DNA of 63,050 nucleotides from Ruminiclostridium sp. (GTDB lineage Bacteria; Bacillota; Clostridia; Oscillospirales; Ruminococcaceae): positions 26,290 to 89,339 of the forward strand of contig JAGAVH010000039.1 of assembly GCA_017942025.1 (NCBI GenBank), written 5' to 3'. This document shows positions 8,959 through 16,833 of the stretch, in pieces (the first letter of the stretch is position 1; every line of letters starts with the position of its first letter). The position numbers were made by a program, and so were the translations under genes. The notes below the pieces were generated by a model. It was given only the letters and a program-made list of their open reading frames with translations. It was not told the DNA's origin and did no database searches.

Positions 8959-9717
8959 ATGCTTGCAAAAAGAATAATACCCTGTCTTGACGTAAGAGAC
9001 GGCAAGGTAGTAAAGGGTATAAATTTCGTAGGAATAAAAGAGGTCGGCGATCCTGTAGAATGTGCGGCAGAGTACAACGATCAGGGCGCAGACGAAATAT
9101 GTTTTCTTGATATAACCGCAACCCACGAGGGCAGAAAGACTATGGTTGACGTAGTACGCCGTACAGCCCAGAGAGTTTTCGTGCCTCTTACGGTAGGCGG
9201 CGGAATATCATCTGTTGATGACTTCAGAGAACTACTCCGTAGCGGTGCGGACAAGGTTTCCGTAAACTCCGCGGCAGTAAGAAATCCCTCTCTTATCAAA
9301 GAGGCGGCTGAAATATTCGGCAGTCAATGTGTAGTCGTTGCCATTGACGCAAAGAAAAAGGGTGACAGCTGGACCGTTGTAGTAAATGGCGGCAGAATCG
9401 ATATGAATATCGACGCTGTCGAATGGGCACAGAAGGCGGAAGAGCTTGGAGCAGGGGAAATACTGCTCACCTCAATGGATACGGACGGAATGAAGCAGGG
9501 CTTTGATATTGAGCTTTTAAACGCCGTATGTGATAAGGTAAAGATACCCGTAATAGCCAGCGGCGGTTGTGGTACATTACAGCACTTCTCCGATGTGTTT
9601 AAACAGACAAAGGCGTCTGCGGCTTTAGCGGCTTCGCTTTTCCACTATAAAGAGCTTACAGTAAGTGAAGTAAAACAGCACCTTAAAGATAACGATATAC
9701 CCGTCAGAAATTTTTAA
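8959..9717 (+). CDS. hisF: imidazole glycerol phosphate synthase, cyclase subunit
   Basis: HisF is a (beta/alpha)8 barrel that uses ammonia channelled from HisH to turn PRFAR into imidazoleglycerol phosphate and AICAR. The 252 residues start [20 protein letters not shown] with catalytic Asp near 11. The second catalytic aspartate is in [15 protein letters not shown] (~175-180), and the phosphate-binding loops are VGGGISS and IASGGCGT. The start is preceded by CGAAAGGAAAAA. Confidence 0.96.
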   Translation: MLAKRIIPCLDVRDGKVVKGINFVGIKEVGDPVECAAEYNDQGADEICFLDITATHEGRKTMVDVVRRTAQRVFVPLTVGGGISSVDDFRELLRSGADKVSVNSAAVRNPSLIKEAAEIFGSQCVVVAIDAKKKGDSWTVVVNGGRIDMNIDAVEWAQKAEELGAGEILLTSMDTDGMKQGFDIELLNAVCDKVKIPVIASGGCGTLQHFSDVFKQTKASAALAASLFHYKELTVSEVKQHLKDNDIPVRNF

Positions 9718-9730
9718 AGAGGAAAACATA

Positions 9731-10057
9731 ATGGATTTAGATATTTATTTCAAGAAAGCAGAGCTTATACCTGCCATCGTTACAGATATTGATACAGGCG
9801 CAGTGCTTATGCTTGCGTATATGAACAAGGAGAGCTTAAAGCTCACTCTTGAAACAGGCTATACCTGGTTCTGGAGCAGATCAAGAAAAGAGCTGTGGAA
9901 CAAGGGCGCAACCTCAGGCAATATGCAGAAGGTGATAGAAATTCACGCCGACTGCGATGATGACACCTTACTTGTAAAGGTAAAGCCCCAGGGACCTGCC
10001 TGCCACACAGGAAGCTATTCCTGCTTCTTTAAGGAAGTAATTAAAAACGAAGAATAA
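9731..10057 (+). CDS. hisI: phosphoribosyl-AMP cyclohydrolase
   Basis: This enzyme opens the adenine ring of phosphoribosyl-AMP. The 108-residue protein is the stand-alone HisI domain, not the bifunctional HisIE fusion, because hisE is a separate gene 12 bp downstream. Visible are [29 protein letters not shown], the metal motif H-A-D-C-D-D-D (~75-81), and the zinc-binding cysteines in [21 protein letters not shown] lies before the ATG. Confidence 0.95.
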   Translation: MDLDIYFKKAELIPAIVTDIDTGAVLMLAYMNKESLKLTLETGYTWFWSRSRKELWNKGATSGNMQKVIEIHADCDDDTLLVKVKPQGPACHTGSYSCFFKEVIKNEE

Positions 10058-10069
10058 GAGGAGAACTAT

Positions 10070-10408
10070 ATGTCACTTTATGAAGAAATTTTTGCAGTGT
10101 TAAAACAGAGAAAGATTGATTTTGACAACGGCAACGCACCCGAAAAATCCTACACCTGCTATCTTTACGAGAAGGGTGTGGATAAAATATGCAAGAAGAT
10201 AGGCGAGGAGGCATCCGAAACTATCATTGCGGCAAAGAACAATGATAACGAAGAGCTTATGAATGAGATAAACGACCTGCTCTATCACATTATGGTGCTT
10301 TGTGTTAATCAGGGACTTGAATGGTCAGATGTTGAAAAGGTCCTTGATGAAAGAAATGAGAAGATTGGAAACTTAAAACAGTTCCACACAACCGACAAGC
10401 TATCATAA
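10070..10408 (+). CDS. hisE: phosphoribosyl-ATP pyrophosphatase
   Basis: HisE hydrolyses phosphoribosyl-ATP to the monophosphate, the second step of the pathway. The 112-residue all-alpha protein has the MazG/HisE-type acidic motif EEASETIIAAKNND (~45-58) and EINDLLYHIMVL (~65-76). AGAGGAGAAC lies 5-6 bp before the ATG. It ends the pathway part of the cluster. No terminator separates it from the cellulase gene 15 bp downstream. Confidence 0.94.
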   Translation: MSLYEEIFAVLKQRKIDFDNGNAPEKSYTCYLYEKGVDKICKKIGEEASETIIAAKNNDNEELMNEINDLLYHIMVLCVNQGLEWSDVEKVLDERNEKIGNLKQFHTTDKLS

Positions 10409-10423
10409 CAAATGAGGTGTATG

Positions 10424-11704
10424 ATGAAAAAAACGCTTAAAACAAGAATTCTGGCGGCATTTCTGGGAGTAGCAATGCTTATGTCATTTGCAACAGGCTG
10501 TGGCGGTAATGAATCGTCAACCACATCAGACAGTAATATGTCATCGGCAGGAGAAAAAACATCATCAGGCGGGGACGAAGGCAAAACCGAGGAGATAAGA
10601 GATATCAGCTCCATTGAGCTTATCAAGGAAATGAAGATAGGTTGGTGCCTTGGTAATACCTTTGACGGTGGTGGAAAAAGTAACAAGGGTGCGCCTGTGC
10701 GTACATTAGAAACAGCCTGGGGTAACCCCGTGACCACTAAGGAAATGATTGATGAGGTTGTAAAGGGCGGCTTTAACATCATAAGAATTCCTGTAACCTG
10801 GGACTGGAGTACAGGTGAAGCGCCTGATTACAAAATCAGCGATGCCTGGATGGACAGAGTTCAGGAGGTTGTCGACTACGCGGTTGATAATGACGTGTTC
10901 GTTATTCTGAATCTCCATCACGAAACCTGGCACTATCCAACAGAGGATAATTACGAAGCGGCAAGTGACAGACTGAAAAAAATCTGGACTCAGATAGGTA
11001 ACCGTTTTGAAGGTTACAACGAAAAGCTAATATTCGAAGGAATGAATGAACCTCGTGTTATTGGTTCACCTGAAGAATGGAACGGTGGTACACAGGACAC
11101 AAGAGAAGTTGTAAATAAACTCAATTTTGATTTTGTAGAAACTATCCGTGGTCTCGGCGGAAACAATAAGCTTCGTCATCTTATGATTCCCGGATATGCG
11201 GCGTCTTCATCATCAGCTGCATTGAAGGCTATAAAGGTACCTGATGATGATAAGATAATTGTTTCTGTACACGCTTATTCACCTTATAATTTTGCTCTTA
11301 ACACAGGCTCAGGCTCTACAGATAAATGGCTTGCTCAGAGCCCGTCACACATAAACGAGATAGACAGAATAGCAGATGATATAAAAACTCTCTTTATAGA
11401 TAAGGGCGTGGCGGCGCTGATTGGCGAATTTGGTGCGGTAAACCGTAACAATGAGCTTTACAGAGCGGACTGGATAAAATACTATGTTGCAAGAATGAAG
11501 CAGATAGGCGTATCCTGTGTATTATGGGATAACGGTGCTTTTAACGGCGGCGGTGAAAACTTCGGCTTCTTTGACCGCAGAACACTCACCTTCAGATTCC
11601 CGAAAATGCTTGAAGCGGCAATGGAAGCAGTAAACGGCGATATTGACCTTGAAGCGATGAAAGATGCACCTATCCAGCTTTATAAGGATGATAAGGTGGC
11701 ATAA
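10424..11704 (+). CDS. GH5 family endoglucanase, lipoprotein
   Basis: This is a secreted glycoside hydrolase of family 5, likely a beta-1,4-endoglucanase anchored outside the cell. It has a lipoprotein signal ending ATG-C (Cys 26), a Ser/Thr/Gly-rich linker (27-57) and a TIM barrel. Key stretches are GWCLGNTFD (73-81), NIIRIPVTW, LNLHHETW (163-169), the acid/base Glu 209 in GMNEP and the nucleophile Glu 335 in IGEFG. No dockerin or carbohydrate-binding module is seen. GAGGTG (10414-10419) best fits ATG 10424; in-frame ATGs at 10412 and 10421 are less likely. It starts 15 bp after hisE with no visible promoter. Confidence 0.92.
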   Translation: MKKTLKTRILAAFLGVAMLMSFATGCGGNESSTTSDSNMSSAGEKTSSGGDEGKTEEIRDISSIELIKEMKIGWCLGNTFDGGGKSNKGAPVRTLETAWGNPVTTKEMIDEVVKGGFNIIRIPVTWDWSTGEAPDYKISDAWMDRVQEVVDYAVDNDVFVILNLHHETWHYPTEDNYEAASDRLKKIWTQIGNRFEGYNEKLIFEGMNEPRVIGSPEEWNGGTQDTREVVNKLNFDFVETIRGLGGNNKLRHLMIPGYAASSSSAALKAIKVPDDDKIIVSVHAYSPYNFALNTGSGSTDKWLAQSPSHINEIDRIADDIKTLFIDKGVAALIGEFGAVNRNNELYRADWIKYYVARMKQIGVSCVLWDNGAFNGGGENFGFFDRRTLTFRFPKMLEAAMEAVNGDIDLEAMKDAPIQLYKDDKVA

Positions 11705-11712
11705 ATAAAATC

Positions 11713-11750
11713 AATCCCTGATTTACAATTAAGTAAATCAGGGATTTTTC
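11713..11750. terminator. bidirectional terminator between GH5 and cotH genes
   Basis: A perfect 14-bp stem, AATCCCTGATTTAC (11713-11726) with its complement at 11733-11746, around AATTAA, is followed by a T-run on the plus strand and a weaker T-rich stretch on the minus strand. It separates convergent genes. Confidence 0.9.
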
Positions 11751-11756
11751 TGTTAT

Positions 11757-13619
11757 TTACTTGTGAAATTCACCATTTAAAAATTCTACTCTGCTCATAA
11801 GCCAGCTATTAAGATAATCAACAGCCTGTTTGTGTGTTTTGCATCTTGCGGCACCATACGAAAGTTCGCCTTTAAAGGAATCGTTATTTCTGATATTATT
11901 CCACTTGTCATAATTTCTGTCAAACATTTCAGAATAGTTTGTTGCAGTATTCTCTATCATTTCGTATGCACGTGTGAAAACGCCTCTGTCATATGCGTCG
12001 GTCCAGGTTTTCTCTATCATATCCCTGTACCAGTCCTCATAAGCGAGTACAACCAGCCAGGGGTTTAAGGTCTCGAATTCTCCACCGCCGTAAGGTCCGC
12101 CGTTTACATCAGGTACGATGTTCGATGCGTAATAGCCCTTACCGTCTGCACAGCGGTTTTTATTACCGAGTCCCGAGTCGAAGTCCCAGGGAGCACAGAA
12201 GGTAAGCTTTTTATCTCCACCCTCGCCGAAGTCCACGCTCATATAAAAGCTTGACCAGTATATATCAGCATCACAGCCGATTTCATTTATGATATAGGTG
12301 TCAACAAGTGACTCTACATTTACAACTTTTTCGATAGCCTCTCTGGGTGTGATATCGGTTGTTTTCTGAATTGCAGTATAGTCTGAATTGAATACGTACG
12401 CCTCGTCTTTATAAGCGGCATAGTATAAAATATCGTAAACCTTATCTACATAGTTGCTTATGAAATTCTTCTGCTTTTCAGAGTAGATGTCACTTTTTAT
12501 TGTAAATCCGCCGTCGCAGTTGTCGAGATATTTAATCGTTCTTCCGCTTCCGCCTTTTCCGTCATAGGGGGTAAGGGGAGCATTATTCGCATAGTCGATA
12601 TAGAACTGCTGGAGCTCGTCTTCTGTGTAGCAGTAGCCGTCCATTTCAAGAAAATATCCTATGTCAGTTTCTGTATAATCCTTTTCCGCTTCTGTGATAT
12701 TTACTCTGTTTTTATTTATCTGCTGATATTCGGCAAGGAGATACACTCCCCAGTATTTTTCGTTGATGTAAACCTCGACAAATTCTGTATCGGATACGTA
12801 TAAACCATCCTCGCCAAGTATCTCCTCGGCTATCTGGAAGGTTGCCTTGTTACGGAGCATAGAAGCGTCCTTATATTCAGCGATAAGTACCCAGTTTTTC
12901 ATCTGTGCTCCGCCGTTAAGACCAGCCATATTCTGCTTTTCGTTAAACTTTATTCTCAGCGGCTTTTTGTCATAGGTTGTTGTCCAGTTGCCTCTGACCT
13001 TTACCTTTGCTTCGATATTTTCAAGCAATAGTGTACTGTCGTCGCTCAGCGTAATAGTGCAGTCCTCATAGTAGGGAGCAGGAGGCATAACATAATTCGG
13101 AGTCCATGATGCAATCTGCTGGGAAACATGAGTTGCAACGGGTTTTGTGACAAAATTTATTGCGTTCTTATCGGTGCTTACCGTGTTTATATAAAGAACG
13201 GGCATTGCAGTGTCATTGCTGACTTCGGGTGGCTTTGCCGTTGTCGTTGTTGTAGTGGTTTCGGGTTTTGGCGTAGCTGTTGTGGTAGTCTCAGGCTTTT
13301 TTGAGGTGGTTGTTTCGGTTTTTGGAGTAGTTGTAGTTATTTCAGCTTTTGATGTAGTTGTTTCAACCTTTGACGTAGTAGTTTCCGGCTTTGGTGTTGA
13401 TGTGGTACTGGTTTCAGGTTTTACTGTAGTTGTTTCGGGCTTTGCTGTGGAGGTTTCTGCATCAGACTCCTCTGACGGTTTATCAGATTCTATAGCAGAG
13501 ACGCTTGTTGTACTGCTTTGCGTGTCGGATGTACTTGTTATATCGTTGTTTTTACCTGAGCAGGAGCAAAGCATAGATATAACCATAAATGGTATTATGA
13601 ATTTTATGATTCTTTTCAT
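11757..13619 (-). CDS. CotH kinase family lipoprotein with Thr/Pro linker
   Basis: CotH-family proteins are secreted kinase-like proteins; B. subtilis CotH phosphorylates spore-coat proteins, and clostridial members often accompany cellulolytic enzymes. The 620 residues comprise a lipoprotein signal ending LCSC (~residue 20), a low-complexity PKPETTT-type linker (~45-135) and the CotH domain. Visible are KVRGNWTTTYDKKPLRIKF, IAEYKDASMLRNKATFQ, WGVYLLAEYQQINKNRV and the metal-binding-like CAPWDFDSGLGNK (~490). GGAGG precedes the start. A target cannot be named; export with the neighbouring cellulase is inference. Confidence 0.88.
   Translation of the reverse strand: MKRIIKFIIPFMVISMLCSCSGKNNDITSTSDTQSSTTSVSAIESDKPSEESDAETSTAKPETTTVKPETSTTSTPKPETTTSKVETTTSKAEITTTTPKTETTTSKKPETTTTATPKPETTTTTTTAKPPEVSNDTAMPVLYINTVSTDKNAINFVTKPVATHVSQQIASWTPNYVMPPAPYYEDCTITLSDDSTLLLENIEAKVKVRGNWTTTYDKKPLRIKFNEKQNMAGLNGGAQMKNWVLIAEYKDASMLRNKATFQIAEEILGEDGLYVSDTEFVEVYINEKYWGVYLLAEYQQINKNRVNITEAEKDYTETDIGYFLEMDGYCYTEDELQQFYIDYANNAPLTPYDGKGGSGRTIKYLDNCDGGFTIKSDIYSEKQKNFISNYVDKVYDILYYAAYKDEAYVFNSDYTAIQKTTDITPREAIEKVVNVESLVDTYIINEIGCDADIYWSSFYMSVDFGEGGDKKLTFCAPWDFDSGLGNKNRCADGKGYYASNIVPDVNGGPYGGGEFETLNPWLVVLAYEDWYRDMIEKTWTDAYDRGVFTRAYEMIENTATNYSEMFDRNYDKWNNIRNNDSFKGELSYGAARCKTHKQAVDYLNSWLMSRVEFLNGEFHK
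13205..13460 (-). repeat. degenerate microrepeat coding the PKPETTT linker
   Basis: About 250 bp encode repeats of roughly 8-10 residues of the form (K)PETTT-(A/S/T)-(T/K). On the plus strand the same DNA reads as a valine-rich open frame. Such runs can slip during replication and usually form an extended, possibly O-glycosylated spacer that lifts the domain off the membrane. Confidence 0.75.
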
Positions 13620-13751
13620 TTTAAATCCTCCGTATTCTGAGTAAGGTTATATTGAGACTGAAATGGCTGTCATTGCAGACAATATTACTGTTTTAATAAA
13701 AGCAGGTAATTTAAAGCTTTCTTGCCTTCAAGAATATATATTTCACAAGAG

Positions 13752-13991
13752 TCACCGACTAGCAGCCACAAGTGATACAATGACAATTCCTGAAACGGGA
13801 CCGAACAGATTTGTTTCGCTGCCATCCTTGTCAGGAAAAATATCAGGTGGCTTCGGAGCATTCATTGAGTTTACAATAAGTACGATAATAAATATACAGA
13901 ATGCTATCCAGCAAAGCCACAGTAGAAAGGTTGATATCTGCGGCTTTCTGCATTCTTTAAGCTTCAGAATTTTCAGATTATTTGTTTTCAT
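13752..13991 (-). CDS. small membrane protein upstream of cotH
   Basis: The 79-residue protein is not recognised. It has a basic N terminus with K-E-C-R-K-P, a single long hydrophobic segment (residues ~22-44, LLWLCWIAFCIFIIVLIV), then a Pro/Asp-rich stretch and a second hydrophobic C terminus ending in Ala-Ser-Arg. A good AGGAG lies 6-7 bp before the ATG, which favours it over the overlapping plus-strand frame. It is transcribed toward cotH with a ~130-bp gap and may share its promoter. Function unknown. Confidence 0.6.
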   Translation of the reverse strand: MKTNNLKILKLKECRKPQISTFLLWLCWIAFCIFIIVLIVNSMNAPKPPDIFPDKDGSETNLFGPVSGIVIVSLVAASR

Positions 13992-14070
13992 AAATTACTC
14001 CTGATAAAGGATGCCTTATTCATTTTATCACATAAATTTCTATCGGTCAATAATTTTTTTCAAAAACCTC

Positions 14071-14105
14071 TTGACAAGTTAATAATAATATGATATTATC
14101 ATATT
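14071..14105 (+). promoter_or_regulatory. nrtR-NAD operon promoter with overlapping palindromic operator
   Basis: TTGACA (14071-14076), 17 bp, then extended -10 TGA-TATTAT (14091-14099). The palindrome AATATGAT-ATT-ATCATATT (14087-14105) covers the -10 box and runs to the start point. An operator in this position ahead of an NrtR gene and NAD genes is probably the NrtR binding site (inference). Confidence 0.75.
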
Positions 14106-14137
14106 GTAAATAACAAATGTGCTCAGGAGGTGAGAGC

Positions 14138-14962
14138 TTGGAATCTGAAAAAACCTATCTCGAAGGATACCATATAGAAAGCTACGACAGACCATCTGTA
14201 GCAACTGATGTTGTAGTCTATACGATAAGACAGGACGACAGCGACAGCTTCCGCAAGGACCCTCAGAAAAAGCTGTCAATACTTCTTATAGAACGAGGTG
14301 AGCACCCCTTTAAAAATAAATGGGCTCTTCCCGGCGGCTTTGTAAGAATGGATGAAACAGTTCCCGAGGCGGCAATGCGAGAGGTGAGAGAAGAGACAGG
14401 AGTAAATCCGACGGCTCTTGTATGTAATGGCGTATTCAGCAATCTGAATCGCGATCCGAGGGGTAGAATAATATCAAATGCCTTTACCTGCATTTTGAAA
14501 AACGATGAGAAAGCAACAGCAGGTACAGATGCAAGCAATGCAGGGTGGTTTGATATAAGCTTTGCCACAGATAATGATTGCTGTGTTATCTCTTTTACTA
14601 AGGATGACATTACATTTGAGGTGAAGCTTACAAAGTCCGAAAGCACCGCAGGGATGACAAATTACAGCACAGTCGGAGAAAGTCCTCTTGCCTTTGATCA
14701 TGCAGAAATCATATTGACCTCATTCCTACAGCTCAGAGAAAGAGCGGAGAGCTTTGGATATATATTCGATTTTCTCCCGTCGGAGTTTACTCTTGCAGAG
14801 CTTCAAAGGGTTCAGGAAACATTAACCGGGCGGGTATCAGCCGCCGCAAATTTCAGGCGTAAGGCAAGCGAATATGTGGAAGAAACGGGCAATATGTCAG
14901 GCGGAGCAGGACACAGACCTGCAATGCTTTACAGGAAGAAGGTGCAAAAGGATGCTGAATAA
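14138..14962 (+). CDS. nrtR: Nudix-family transcriptional regulator of NAD metabolism
   Basis: NrtR repressors join a Nudix domain to a C-terminal winged helix and respond to ADP-ribose or related NAD products. The Nudix box is intact here: G-x5-E-x7-R-E-V-R-E-E-T-G-V around residues 70-92, so hydrolase activity may be kept. The C-terminal part shows the family pattern LAFDHAEIIL, FTLAELQRVQETLTG and NFRRKASEYVEETG. An ATG at 14117 is in frame, but AGGAGG at 14125-14130 lies inside that frame and points to TTG 14138 with 7-bp spacing, giving 274 residues. It leads an operon of NAD salvage genes. Confidence 0.88.
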   Translation: MESEKTYLEGYHIESYDRPSVATDVVVYTIRQDDSDSFRKDPQKKLSILLIERGEHPFKNKWALPGGFVRMDETVPEAAMREVREETGVNPTALVCNGVFSNLNRDPRGRIISNAFTCILKNDEKATAGTDASNAGWFDISFATDNDCCVISFTKDDITFEVKLTKSESTAGMTNYSTVGESPLAFDHAEIILTSFLQLRERAESFGYIFDFLPSEFTLAELQRVQETLTGRVSAAANFRRKASEYVEETGNMSGGAGHRPAMLYRKKVQKDAE

Positions 14963-15527
14963 GGAGGAAGCGTACAGACTTCTTGTTCAGGGACTGGAAA
15001 ACCCTGACGAGATACGCTACGTGGCACACTCGAAATACGTGGGAGACTTAGCAGGGATGATAGCAAAGGAGTTATCACTTGACAGCGAATATGCAACAGT
15101 TCTCGGTTATCTTCACGATATAGGCAGAAAATATGAGTCGGATAATCACATTTATGCAGGGTATGAATATCTCGTAAATAACGGCTATGAGGATTATGCA
15201 TTCATCTGTCTTACACATTCATTTTTAAATAACGATATAGAATGTATCTGTGGATGCTTTTTAAGTCCCGATAGCAGAGGCTATAGTGAGGTAAAGGAGT
15301 TTGTGGAAAATCATCCTTACACCTTGTATGATAAGATAATACAGACCTGTGATCTTCTGTGCTTACATTCAGGTGGTACTACCTTAGAGGACAGAATAGA
15401 GGATATCGAGCAGAGAAAGGGAACACATCATAAATCCCTTTATCATAAAAAAACGGCATTTGCCCAGAAGGAAGAAATAGAAAAGCTGCTCGGTCATTCG
15501 ATTTATGATTTTTATGACAGCTTATAA
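14952..15527 (+). CDS. HD-domain phosphohydrolase in the NAD operon
   Basis: This 191-residue protein carries an HD-domain signature: H-S-K-Y-V-G-D-L near residue 27, LGYLHDIGRK with the His-Asp pair near 58, and a later THS and C-D-L-L. HD proteins are metal-dependent phosphohydrolases acting on nucleotides or related phosphates. ATG 14952 overlaps the end of nrtR by 11 bp, and pncA follows 17 bp after the stop, so it is embedded in an NAD operon. The substrate is not shown by the sequence; a nucleotide linked to NAD turnover is a guess. An in-frame upstream ATG at 14874 would overlap nrtR much further. Confidence 0.75.
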   Translation: MLNKEEAYRLLVQGLENPDEIRYVAHSKYVGDLAGMIAKELSLDSEYATVLGYLHDIGRKYESDNHIYAGYEYLVNNGYEDYAFICLTHSFLNNDIECICGCFLSPDSRGYSEVKEFVENHPYTLYDKIIQTCDLLCLHSGGTTLEDRIEDIEQRKGTHHKSLYHKKTAFAQKEEIEKLLGHSIYDFYDSL

Positions 15528-15543
15528 GCAGAAAGGAAAAGCT

Positions 15544-16071
15544 ATGAAAAAATTTCTGATAGTCGTTGATATGCAGAAGGACTTTGTTGACGGTGCTTTA
15601 GGAACAGAAGAAGCGGTTAAGATAGTTCCCTTTGTAACGGAAAAGATAAAGAACCACGATGGTGAGATAATAGTAACCTACGATACTCATTTTGATAACT
15701 ATATGGATACGGCAGAAGGCAAGAAGCTTCCCGTTCCCCACTGCATAAAGGGTACTGCAGGCTGGGAGCTTGATATGGATGTAGCAAAGGCGCTACAAGG
15801 CAAAAGCTACGTGACGATAGAAAAGCTCACCTTCGGTGCGGTTGACCTTCCCGCTCTTGTCAGAACAATGGCAAAGAACGAGGATTTTAGCGTAGAGCTT
15901 ATCGGACTTTGCACAGATATATGTGTAGTGAGCAATGCACTTATATTAAAGGCGGCATTCCCTGAAGCAGAAATTTCGGTAGACGCAAATTGCTGTGCAG
16001 GAGTAACGGTTGACAGTCACAAGGCGGCACTTCTGACAATGAAGTTCTGTCAGATAGATATTAAGGAATGA
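15544..16071 (+). CDS. pncA: nicotinamidase
   Basis: PncA hydrolyses nicotinamide to nicotinic acid, feeding PncB downstream. The 175-residue isochorismatase-fold protein has Asp 9 in VVDMQKDF, the metal stretch YDTHFDNY (~45-52), a lysine in IEKLTFGA and the nucleophile in GLCTDICVVSNA. These are the elements of the Asp-Lys-Cys triad. The start chosen, ATG 15544, has AGAAAGGAAAAG in front; a more upstream ATG (15505) lies within the HD gene. Operon context supports nicotinamidase over other cysteine hydrolases. Confidence 0.88.
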   Translation: MKKFLIVVDMQKDFVDGALGTEEAVKIVPFVTEKIKNHDGEIIVTYDTHFDNYMDTAEGKKLPVPHCIKGTAGWELDMDVAKALQGKSYVTIEKLTFGAVDLPALVRTMAKNEDFSVELIGLCTDICVVSNALILKAAFPEAEISVDANCCAGVTVDSHKAALLTMKFCQIDIKE

Positions 16072-16083
16072 GAGGTATATAAT

Positions 16084-16812
16084 ATGAATTTCAATGTAGA
16101 AAAGGTAAAGAACGATTGCGTACAGTGGATAAGAGATTTCTTCGAAGAAAACGGCAAGGGTTGTAATGCGGTAGTCGGTATATCCGGCGGTAAGGACAGC
16201 TCCATAGTAGCAGCACTTTGTGTTGAAGCACTCGGCAAGGACAGAGTAATAGGCGTGCTTATGCCCTGCGGTGAACAGCACGATATCGATATGGCACAGC
16301 TTCTTGTGGATACTCTTGGTATAAAGCATTTTGTAGTAAATATCAAGGACGCTGTTGAAGGAATCACAAAGGCTATCCCCTTTGAAATGTCCAATCAGAG
16401 TGTGGTAAATCTCCCTCCCAGAATCAGAATGGCTACTTTATACGCAGTATCCCAGAGTCATAACGGCAGAGTTGCAAATACCTGCAATCTGTCCGAGGAC
16501 TGGGTAGGATATTCCACCCGTTATGGTGATGCGGCAGGCGATTTCTCACCCTGCTCAAATCTCACAGTAGCAGAAATGAAGCAGATAGGCAGACTTTTAG
16601 GACTGCCCGATGTGCTTGTTGATAAAGTGCCTATCGACGGACTTTGCGGTAAGACTGATGAAGAAAACCTCGGCTTTACCTATGCAGAGCTTGATTTATA
16701 TATCAGAGAGGGTATTGAGCCTGCTCCCGAAAAGAAAGAGAGGATAGATCACCTTCACAGAATCAATCAGTTCAAATTACAGCTTATGCCCAGCTTCAAG
16801 CCCGAATTTTAA
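16084..16812 (+). CDS. nadE: ammonia-dependent NAD synthetase
   Basis: NadE amidates nicotinate adenine dinucleotide to NAD using ATP. The 242 residues are the short form without a glutaminase domain, so free ammonia is the nitrogen source. The PP-loop VVGISGGKDSSIVAALC lies at ~27-43, with PPRIRMATLYAVSQ, TCNLSEDWVGYSTRYGD and DFSPCSNLTVAEMKQ following in the expected order. AGAGGTATATAAT precedes the start, 12 bp after pncA. Confidence 0.94.
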   Translation: MNFNVEKVKNDCVQWIRDFFEENGKGCNAVVGISGGKDSSIVAALCVEALGKDRVIGVLMPCGEQHDIDMAQLLVDTLGIKHFVVNIKDAVEGITKAIPFEMSNQSVVNLPPRIRMATLYAVSQSHNGRVANTCNLSEDWVGYSTRYGDAAGDFSPCSNLTVAEMKQIGRLLGLPDVLVDKVPIDGLCGKTDEENLGFTYAELDLYIREGIEPAPEKKERIDHLHRINQFKLQLMPSFKPEF

Positions 16813-16833
16813 TTTGCGAAAGGAAATAAAAAG

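Noticed and set aside
13210-13644. Valine-rich 144-residue plus-strand frame
   Set aside because: It is the antisense of the PKPETTT linker of the CotH protein, which has a signal peptide, ribosome site and domain matches.
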